DNA from: Phycisphaerae bacterium
Lineage (GTDB): Bacteria; Planctomycetota; Phycisphaerae; Phycisphaerales; SM1A02
Direction: 5' to 3'
Length of the DNA: 11,739 bases
NCBI GenBank assembly: GCA_002862325.1
Contig: PKCT01000037.1
Location: forward strand, 1-11,739
Positions 6,882 through 11,739 of the stretch are shown here, piece by piece. Numbering within the stretch: position 1 is the stretch's first letter; each line of letters starts with the position of its first letter. The notes under the pieces are model-generated. The model was given only the letters and a program-made list of their open reading frames with translations. It had not been told where the DNA came from and ran no database searches. The translations under genes were made by a program, and so were the position numbers.

Positions 6882-7508
6882 ATGCCTGACCGCTACAAGA
6901 CCATCCTGCTCTTCGGTGCTCCGGGCGCCGGCAAGGGGACCCAGGGAAAGATCCTGGGGCAGATTCCGGGATTCTTTCATCTCGCCTGCGGCGACGTCTT
7001 TCGCTCGCTCGACACCACGAGCGAACTCGGACGGGAATTCCTCGAGTACTCCTCCAAGGGTGAGCTCGTGCCCGACCAGCTCACGGTCGAGATGTGGCGA
7101 CAGAACATGCACGCGCAGACCGTGCTGAGCCTCTACAAGCCGAAGGTCGACCTTCTGGTGCTCGATGGGATTCCGCGTAGTCTCGGCCAAGCGAAGGCTC
7201 TGGAGCCGTACATCGACGTGTTGAAGATCATCCACCTGGTGTGCCCGGATCTCGACGCCATGGTCCAGCGAATGAAGAAGCGGGCCATCAAGGAGAATCG
7301 GCTCGACGACGCCGACGAACGAGTCATCCGTCGTCGCTTCGAGGTCTACGACCGGGAGACGAGCCCGGTGCTCAATCACTACGACTCGAACATCGTCACC
7401 GACGTTTCGGCCATCGGTTCGCCGGCCGAGGTCCTCGAGCACGTGCTCGAGGCGCTGGTGCCGGTCCAGAATGAACATTTCCACAACCCCCTCGGGGGTC
7501 GTGGCTGA
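6882..7508 (+). CDS. adk: Adenylate kinase (short-lid form)
   Basis: Converts AMP and ATP to two ADP in the cytoplasm. From ATG 6882, preceded by GGAG seven bases upstream, the protein has 208 residues. The P-loop GAPGAGKGT is at 12-20, the NMP-binding segment ACGDVFR at 35-41, and the DGIPRSLGQA block at 95-104 retains the Gln (103) that reads adenine in known Adks. Lid and catalytic arginines are around Arg134, Arg140, Asp142-Asp143 and Arg150-152. The lid between Arg134 and Arg140 is very short, and the zinc-finger lid of many bacterial enzymes is absent. GDVFR and DGIPR are slight departures from the usual GDxLR and DGFPR. Other nucleoside monophosphate kinases share this fold, so AMP specificity is likely but not proved. 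An in-frame ATG at 6789 adds a Pro/Ser-rich, non-family extension and was not chosen. Its last eight or so codons form a strong hairpin. Confidence 0.88.
   Translation: MPDRYKTILLFGAPGAGKGTQGKILGQIPGFFHLACGDVFRSLDTTSELGREFLEYSSKGELVPDQLTVEMWRQNMHAQTVLSLYKPKVDLLVLDGIPRSLGQAKALEPYIDVLKIIHLVCPDLDAMVQRMKKRAIKENRLDDADERVIRRRFEVYDRETSPVLNHYDSNIVTDVSAIGSPAEVLEHVLEALVPVQNEHFHNPLGGRG
7481..7504. terminator. Hairpin at the adk 3' end, possible (bidirectional) terminator
   Basis: CCAC (7481-7484) pairs with GTGG (7501-7504) and ACCCC (7486-7490) pairs with GGGGT (7495-7499), around a CTCG loop with one A-C mismatch. That gives nine GC-rich pairs. The dyad encodes the last adk residues (HNPLGGR) and lies 17 bases beyond the stop of the convergent PDZ gene. 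On the minus strand it is followed by an AU-rich run (AAATGTTCATT), which suits termination of the tpiA-to-PDZ message better than of adk. There is no clean U-tract either way. Confidence 0.5.
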
Positions 7509-7520
7509 TCGCGAGCCGTC

Positions 7521-8345
7521 TCAGGGACGAGGATCGGTGCTCGATTCCGAGGGGATCACGGGATCGACTGGGACCGCCCACTGCTCCCGGATGCGCCTGA
7601 CCTGCTGGCGGCGGCGGTTCGTTTCCGGGTTGCTGACTCTGGGATCGTCGCCGAGCTTGTCGTAGGAGCCCAGGGCGAACTCGACCTGGACGACCTGGAA
7701 TCGCCGACCGCTGTCGCTGAGAACGAGATCCGCCGGGTCCTCCGGATCGGGCGTCTCCTCGCGAAGCGACCGGAGCACTTCCACTTCGATCCGTCGGCCC
7801 GGGGGGAGCTGCTGGACGTGCCTGATCAGATCCTCGTTCGTTCGAATCTCCACCCCGTCGATGCGACGGATGACGTCGTCGACCTCGAGGACCCGACGCG
7901 CCGGCAGGCCGTCGATGAGATCGGTCACGACGATGCCCACGATGCCGTCGATGTTGTTCGGCGTCATCCGGATCCCAAGCGCCCCGCGCTTCCGGGACGT
8001 GATGCGGTAGTCGATGATGTTGAGGATCCGTTGTCGCTGTTCCTGGGTGAGCGACCATTGATCGAGGACCCGCATCAACGCCTCGTCCGGGTACGCCATG
8101 GTTCGAAGACGTGCGGTCGCGGCTTCGCGAACCGCCCAGGAGGGATCCGCGAGATCGGCGACGAGAGGTTCGATCACATCCGGAATGGCCGTGGTTCGCA
8201 CCGCCTTGAGATCGACCATGCCCTGACTCGCCCTCGGCTGCGGCATCCGTCGGATCACCTGCTGCCGAGGCTCGAAGGATGCCGCGTCGAGCGCCGGGGG
8301 AGCGACACCGAACATCAGCAGAATCGAGAGGAGTCTGAGCTTCAT
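7521..8345 (-). CDS. Secreted protein with HEAT-like and PDZ domains
   Basis: No named family was recognised. From ATG 8343-8345 the protein has 274 residues. Residues 1-22 form a signal peptide: basic MKLR, a hydrophobic core, then an Ala-x-Ala-like end around ALDAA, so export through Sec to the periplasm is likely. Residues 57-84 resemble a HEAT repeat (IEPLVADLADPSWAVREAATARL). Residues 121-195 read as a PDZ domain, with a GALGI carboxylate-loop-like start, DGLPARRVLEVDDVIRRIDG in the middle and an LIRHVQQLPPGRRIEVEVLR end. The tail from 196 is polar and charged. No Ser protease triad or other catalytic domain is present, so it probably binds proteins or peptides as an adaptor. A GTG 30 bases upstream (8373-8375) is an alternative start that would put ten charged residues before the signal. 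Neither start has a strong ribosome binding site. It is the last gene of the tpiA unit, 37 bases after the kinase stop. Confidence 0.75.
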   Translation of the reverse strand: MKLRLLSILLMFGVAPPALDAASFEPRQQVIRRMPQPRASQGMVDLKAVRTTAIPDVIEPLVADLADPSWAVREAATARLRTMAYPDEALMRVLDQWSLTQEQRQRILNIIDYRITSRKRGALGIRMTPNNIDGIVGIVVTDLIDGLPARRVLEVDDVIRRIDGVEIRTNEDLIRHVQQLPPGRRIEVEVLRSLREETPDPEDPADLVLSDSGRRFQVVQVEFALGSYDKLGDDPRVSNPETNRRRQQVRRIREQWAVPVDPVIPSESSTDPRP

Positions 8346-8382
8346 ACCATTCAGCCTAGCCCTCTCCGGACGCACGCACCAG

Positions 8383-8396
8383 TCAGGAATTCCTGA
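8383..8396. repeat. 14-bp perfect palindrome at the kinase stop codon
   Basis: TCAGGAATTCCTGA is its own reverse complement and spans the last codons and stop of the kinase gene. As RNA it gives only about five stem pairs. One perfect 14-mer of this kind is roughly what chance predicts in a window of this size, so function is doubtful. Confidence 0.3.
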
Positions 8397-9555
8397 AGAG
8401 TACCTCGATCTGGTCCGCGTATCGACGAATCCAGTCCGCCTTGGCCCGGGCGGCTCGGAGGAAGCTGCTCCCCGGGACGGAGGCGAACGTGCCGGTGCGA
8501 GCGATCGGCCGGATCGTCTCCTTGAGGAGGACCTCGATCATCAGCCAGGGAAGACACGTGCCCTCCTCCGGTCGGATCCCTCCCACCACCTCGCGCCATC
8601 CGACCAGGAGCGCCTTCATCCGACCGGGCGACAGCGATATGGGCCAATCCGCCGCGGACTTCGTCCGGTCGCTCCGCATGGCGAAGTGAAGAAGACCGTT
8701 CGCGAGATCGACGATCCGCGGTTCCAGTCTCACGGCATCGAAGTCGATGATCGCACGAACCACGCTCCCACCCTCCCGGGAGGGTTCCATCTTCGAGAAG
8801 ATCAGATTCCCCGGATGCCAATCGCCGTGGATCGGCTGCTCCGGGAGTCGATGCCATCCCGACGCAAGGATGCGATCGTGCGACTCCAGCAGGTGACTCC
8901 GAACGGCCTTCAGATCCGCGAGAAGTTCGCCTTCGTCGACGTCGTCCTCTCGTCGCCGGACCGCGACCATCGCCTGCTCGAACATCTTCTCCGGAAGAAC
9001 CGGCGCGAACACGCCCGTCACGTCGACCGGCATCGGCTCGGTAAACTCCCCCGCGCGGCGGTGCAACCGCCCCAGGATCCGCCCCGCCTCGCGCACCTCG
9101 ATCGGCACCTTGATGATCCGCCGTCCCGACACCCACTCGAAGAGTTCGTAGACCTGATCGCCGTCGACCAGCATCGACGCGTTCCGGCCCCTCGTTCCGA
9201 TGATCCGCGCGACGGGTACTCCATGATCGAAGAGATGGAACTGCAGCAGATGGGAGAACGTCGTGCGCGCGATCGTCTTCTCGCCCGCCTGGCGTCGTTT
9301 CAGGAGAAAGGTCCCCTCGGACGAGCTCAGATGGACCTTCGGCGCACGCCAGGACCCGGCCGGAAACTCCTGGATGCGCTCGACGCCGGTCAGCGGAAAC
9401 GCGGCGATGACCCGTCGGAGCTCCTCCGGAGCGAACCGCGACCGTCCCCCATGTTCCGATCCGTCGGTTGCCGGCAGATCGATGGCCGTGCCGGCGTCGA
9501 TGGTCTCGTCGGGCTCGAACCGACCGTTCCTCGCCTCGTCCTCGGACGCCGTCAC
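8383..9555 (-). CDS. APH-family (aminoglycoside phosphotransferase-like) small-molecule kinase
   Basis: Protein-kinase-like fold of the APH / choline kinase / homoserine kinase type, transferring phosphate from ATP to a small-molecule hydroxyl; the substrate is not identifiable. The 390 residues include a Lys in the N-lobe (TFLLKRR, Lys86) that suits ATP binding, a hinge-like QVYELFEWVSGRRI (134-147), the catalytic loop HGDWHPGNLIF (243-253) with Asp245 and Asn250, and the metal-binding IIDFDAV (269-275) with Asp271 and Asp273. All core catalytic residues are intact, so it looks active. The first 40 residues are acidic and probably disordered. The start is GTG 9553-9555, and its GTGA overlaps the yicC stop by four bases, which suggests reinitiation coupling. 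A resistance role is not supported: the setting is housekeeping and the similarity is only to the broad fold. Comparable chromosomal kinases include CotS/homoserine-kinase-like and methylthioribose kinase types. Confidence 0.85.
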   Translation of the reverse strand: MTASEDEARNGRFEPDETIDAGTAIDLPATDGSEHGGRSRFAPEELRRVIAAFPLTGVERIQEFPAGSWRAPKVHLSSSEGTFLLKRRQAGEKTIARTTFSHLLQFHLFDHGVPVARIIGTRGRNASMLVDGDQVYELFEWVSGRRIIKVPIEVREAGRILGRLHRRAGEFTEPMPVDVTGVFAPVLPEKMFEQAMVAVRRREDDVDEGELLADLKAVRSHLLESHDRILASGWHRLPEQPIHGDWHPGNLIFSKMEPSREGGSVVRAIIDFDAVRLEPRIVDLANGLLHFAMRSDRTKSAADWPISLSPGRMKALLVGWREVVGGIRPEEGTCLPWLMIEVLLKETIRPIARTGTFASVPGSSFLRAARAKADWIRRYADQIEVLFRNS

Positions 9556-10454
9556 TCGACGTTCGCCGCCTGTTCCTTGATGCGATCGATGAGGCCCTTA
9601 ATATCGACCACCGCACGCGTGATCGCCGCATCCGATGACTTGCTCGCGATCGTGTTGGCTTCGCGAAGCATCTCCTGGGTCAGGAAGTCGAGGGTGCGCC
9701 CGACGGGCTCTCCATCTTCCGTCGCGAGAAGATCGTAGAACTGGTCGATATGCCCACCGAGTCGAAGGATCTCCTCGGCGATGTCGCTTCGCTCCGCGAA
9801 GATCGCCACCTCGCGAACCAGATCGCTTTCGTCGAGGTGGGTTCCGACCTCCGCGAGGAGGGTCTCGATGCGCTGGTGCAGACGATCCCGATACAACTCG
9901 ACCACCTCGGGAGCGCGGTTCGAGATCTCATCGAGCAGCGTTCGCATCCGTCCGCCGAAGTCGACGAGCTCCGATCGAACCGCCTCACCTTCCCGCGTGC
10001 GCATCTCAAGGAGATGTCCGCACGCCTCGTCGAGCAGCTCGAGGAGCACTGGACGAGCCGCCTCCACCATTCGGTCGACCCCGTTGGACTCCGTGATCGC
10101 AGGAACCAGCAGAAGGGTGGAAAGGTCCACGGTGACCCGATCCTGCAGCGTCCCCGGCACCGCGTCGTGCAGACCCGTGATCATTCGACGGGCCGCCTCG
10201 AGATTGATCGAATCGGCGATCTGTTCGCCTCCGGGCACGAACCTGACGGTGACCATGATGCTGCCGCGGCGAACCCGCTTGGCCACCGCGGTCTCGAGTT
10301 CGGTCTCGATCGCCGCGAGCTCTTCGGGGAGCCTGACCACCGTCTTCAGAAACTTGTTGTTGACCGAACGGATCTCGACCCCGTACCTCGCACCCTCGAC
10401 CTCTCGGCTGGCGGAGCCGAAGCCGGTCATGGAACGGATCGTCGATGCGGTCAT
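9552..10454 (-). CDS. yicC: YicC/YloC-family endoribonuclease-like protein
   Basis: Belongs to the YicC stress-induced family; E. coli YicC is reported to act as an endoribonuclease connected to small-RNA turnover. From ATG 10452-10454 the protein has 300 residues, against 287 in E. coli. It opens with the family signature SMTGFG (residues 8-13) and VEIRSVNNKFLKTVVRLP (26-43), and ends with the DUF1732 block, including DFLTQEMLREANTIASKS just before the C-terminus and a closing helix ending in ANVE. The ATG is preceded by AAGGAG at a good distance. An upstream TTG (10479-10481) overlaps the secG stop and would add nine residues, but the ATG is better supported. In many bacteria yicC precedes gmk and rpoZ; here it is followed by an APH-like kinase through a 4-base overlap, and no gmk is present. 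Confidence 0.93.
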   Translation of the reverse strand: MTASTIRSMTGFGSASREVEGARYGVEIRSVNNKFLKTVVRLPEELAAIETELETAVAKRVRRGSIMVTVRFVPGGEQIADSINLEAARRMITGLHDAVPGTLQDRVTVDLSTLLLVPAITESNGVDRMVEAARPVLLELLDEACGHLLEMRTREGEAVRSELVDFGGRMRTLLDEISNRAPEVVELYRDRLHQRIETLLAEVGTHLDESDLVREVAIFAERSDIAEEILRLGGHIDQFYDLLATEDGEPVGRTLDFLTQEMLREANTIASKSSDAAITRAVVDIKGLIDRIKEQAANVE

Positions 10455-10459
10455 GGGCG

Positions 10460-10465
10460 CTCCTT
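10460..10465 (-). promoter_or_regulatory. Ribosome binding site of yicC
   Basis: AAGGAG on the minus strand lies five bases before ATG 10454, just after the secG stop. It decides the ATG over the upstream TTG. Confidence 0.65.
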
Positions 10466-10477
10466 CGGAGTCCTTCT

Positions 10478-10906
10478 TCAACCACCCTGGCCCGGGGCCG
10501 GCGCGGTCGGTGCGGGCGTCGTGGCAGGTGTCGTCGTGGCAGGTGTCGTCGTGACCGGCGTCATGGTCGTTCCACTCGCATCCGTCGGAGCCGCATCCGT
10601 GGACGCCCCGTCCGTCGACGTCTCCGTCGCCGGCGTCGCCTCACCGACATCCGCGGCCGCACCGGGATTGTCGATGATGTTGAGGACGATCGCGAGGGTC
10701 AGATAGATGCAGAACGCACCGACCGTACCCACGGTCAGAACGTCTCCGGTACGACCACCGAACGCCGTGTCGGTACCCCCACCCCCGGCGCCGCCGAACG
10801 CGCCCGCGAGACCACCGCCCTGTGGACGCTGGACGAGGATGAAGAGGATCAGCCCGATCGAGACGATGAGGAAGACGACCGTCAGGATGAACATCGTGGT
10901 GGACAA
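10478..10906 (-). CDS. secG: Preprotein translocase subunit SecG with extended C-terminal tail
   Basis: Small membrane subunit of the SecYEG channel that assists SecA-driven protein export. The protein has 142 residues; E. coli SecG has 110. Two membrane segments are visible at about 5-25 and 55-77, joined by the diagnostic cytoplasmic loop LVQRPQGGGLAGAFGG (24-39) plus a Gly-rich run and TDTAFGGRTGD. After residue 80 a low-complexity tail of Thr, Ala, Pro, Ser and Asp replaces the short usual end, with TTPAT-type repeats at about 118-130. The start is TTG at 10904-10906, with a GGGA purine run upstream. An ATG four codons later has no such site and would trim TM1. It lies 48 bases after tpiA, a common bacterial pairing, and its stop overlaps the yicC leader. 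Confidence 0.9.
   Translation of the reverse strand: MSTTMFILTVVFLIVSIGLILFILVQRPQGGGLAGAFGGAGGGGTDTAFGGRTGDVLTVGTVGAFCIYLTLAIVLNIIDNPGAAADVGEATPATETSTDGASTDAAPTDASGTTMTPVTTTPATTTPATTPAPTAPAPGQGG
10521..10565. repeat. 15-bp tandem repeat in the secG tail
   Basis: GTGGCAGGTGTCGTC occurs at 10521-10535 and again exactly at 10536-10550. A degenerate third unit follows at 10551-10565. Being a multiple of three it keeps the secG frame and encodes the repeated T-T-P-A-T unit, so copy number could change without frameshift. Confidence 0.85.
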
Positions 10907-10933
10907 GGCAGGATTCCCAGCGAGGACAGGAAC

Positions 10934-10956
10934 GAACCGTGCGAGTCGGTCGGTTC
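10934..10956. repeat. Inverted repeat between tpiA and secG
   Basis: GAACCG (10934-10939) and CGGTTC (10951-10956) are complementary around an 11-base loop, overlapping the tpiA stop codon. On the minus-strand transcript it lies between tpiA and secG, where a weak attenuating or mRNA-stabilising hairpin could set different levels of the two genes. No U-run follows, so this is low confidence. Confidence 0.3.
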
Positions 10957-11731
10957 AGGATCGAACGAGGCCGGCGGCCCGGCAGATGGCACTGAAGTCT
11001 TCCGACTTCAGACTCGCCCCTCCGATCAGCCCACCATCGATGTCGGGCTGGGAAAAGAGTTCTTCGGCGTTGCCGGCCTTGACCGAGCCACCGTAGATAA
11101 TTCGAAGCGAATCGGCGAGTTCCCCATCATACAACACCCGGACGAGCGATCTGATCCCCGCGTGAGCGGTCTGGGCATCGTCCGGAGTGGCGGTGACCCC
11201 CGTACCGATCGCCCAGACCGGCTCATAGGCGATCACGGTCCGGGCGACGAGATCCCGATCCAGGCCCTCCAGTCCACGTCGAACCTGTTTTTCGACCACC
11301 TCAGCCGCGATTCCCTCGGATCGCTCGGTCTGCGTCTCGCCTACGCACAGGACCCCCGTGAGCCCCGCCGCCAGGCCGGCCCGGAGCTTGGCCGCCAGGA
11401 GCTCGTCGGATTCTCCGAGCCCGTGTCTCCGCTCCGAATGCCCAACCAGGACGGCCGAACCGCCGAGATCGGCGATCATCGCCGGACTAGTCTGACCCGT
11501 GTAGGCCCCCTCCAGATGAGGACAGCAGTCCTGGCCCCCGGTCGCGATCTCCTCGCCACGAAGCGCGTGGCCGACCGCCTGGAGATAGGGGAAGGGAGGG
11601 AAGATCGCGATATCGACGTGAAGGGCCGATTCGCGGGTGGCCGCGGCGACGTCGTCCGCGAGTTCGGCCGCCATCGCCAGGCTGCCGTTCATCTTCCAGT
11701 TGCCTCCGACGTATGGTCGACGATCGCTCAT
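10955..11731 (-). CDS. tpiA: Triosephosphate isomerase
   Basis: Interconverts dihydroxyacetone phosphate and glyceraldehyde 3-phosphate in glycolysis and gluconeogenesis; cytosolic TIM barrel, usually a dimer. The 258 residues are close to the usual 250. Active-site residues are all present: Asn11 and Lys13 in GGNWKMNG (9-16), the electrophilic His98 in VGHSERR (96-102), the catalytic base Glu170 in IAYEPVWAIGTG (167-178), the mobile loop at about 170-180, and the phosphate-binding YGGSVK (213-218) and GGLIGGASL (233-241). The start is ATG 11729-11731. Only eight bases remain before the window edge, so the promoter and any upstream gene (gap or pgk would be usual) cannot be seen. It is the first visible gene of the minus-strand unit that includes secG, yicC, the kinase and the PDZ protein. 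Confidence 0.98.
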   Translation of the reverse strand: MSDRRPYVGGNWKMNGSLAMAAELADDVAAATRESALHVDIAIFPPFPYLQAVGHALRGEEIATGGQDCCPHLEGAYTGQTSPAMIADLGGSAVLVGHSERRHGLGESDELLAAKLRAGLAAGLTGVLCVGETQTERSEGIAAEVVEKQVRRGLEGLDRDLVARTVIAYEPVWAIGTGVTATPDDAQTAHAGIRSLVRVLYDGELADSLRIIYGGSVKAGNAEELFSQPDIDGGLIGGASLKSEDFSAICRAAGLVRS

Positions 11732-11739
11732 GGTCTCAC

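Noticed and set aside
8383..9555. Antibiotic-resistance gene reading of the APH-like kinase
   Set aside because: Only the broad fold motifs match, the gene sits inside a housekeeping operon and there is no mobile element nearby, so a metabolic substrate is more likely.
8686..9738. Plus-strand open frame of 350 codons opposite the kinase and yicC
   Set aside because: It crosses two real minus-strand genes, has antisense-type composition and shows no recognisable domain.
1..11739. Mobile element, defence island, CRISPR or biosynthetic cluster
   Set aside because: No transposase, integrase, terminal repeats, spaced direct repeats or defence domains were found, and base composition looks uniform across the genes.

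Overview
This window looks like a compact housekeeping stretch of a high-GC bacterial chromosome. No mobile element, tRNA, rRNA or CRISPR array was seen, and no intergenic gap exceeds about 200 bp. The gene content suggests Planctomycetota, possibly a Phycisphaerae-like lineage: an archaeal-like sugar-phosphate mutase, a eukaryote-like (UAP1/AGX-type) UDP-sugar pyrophosphorylase, a short-lid adenylate kinase, a SecG with a long Thr/Ala/Pro tail, and a secreted HEAT-like plus PDZ protein. That placement is inference from protein flavour, not from a marker gene.

Layout. The left edge holds a phosphohexomutase on + with its N-terminus cut off by the window. It converges on a two-gene minus unit, pdxJ followed by a Nudix hydrolase, which are four bases apart. 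Divergent from pdxJ is a plus-strand pair, phoU and a UDP-HexNAc pyrophosphorylase. That pair converges, with five bases between stop codons, on recJ (minus). A divergent region of about 200 bp separates recJ from adk (+). adk converges on a long minus-strand unit that reads tpiA, secG, yicC, an APH-like kinase, then the PDZ protein. Its junctions are tight: there is a 4-base GTGA overlap between yicC and the kinase, and the yicC leader overlaps the end of secG.

Functions. The mutase and the pyrophosphorylase could act in the same amino-sugar route (hexosamine-6-P to hexosamine-1-P, and HexNAc-1-P to UDP-HexNAc), which feeds cell-envelope polymers. PdxJ makes pyridoxine 5'-phosphate. PhoU is a phosphate-signalling protein, here without pst or pho genes. 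RecJ is a single-strand 5'-3' exonuclease. Adk balances adenine nucleotides, TpiA is glycolytic, SecG belongs to the Sec translocon, and YicC is an endoribonuclease-family protein.

Unresolved or interesting points are the substrate of the APH-like kinase, the role of the secreted HEAT/PDZ protein, the Nudix substrate, a strong hairpin built into the last codons of adk, and dyads in the recJ/adk divergent region and after tpiA. I found no convincing novel multi-gene system. The best leads are the kinase with its tight yicC coupling and the mosaic amino-sugar genes.
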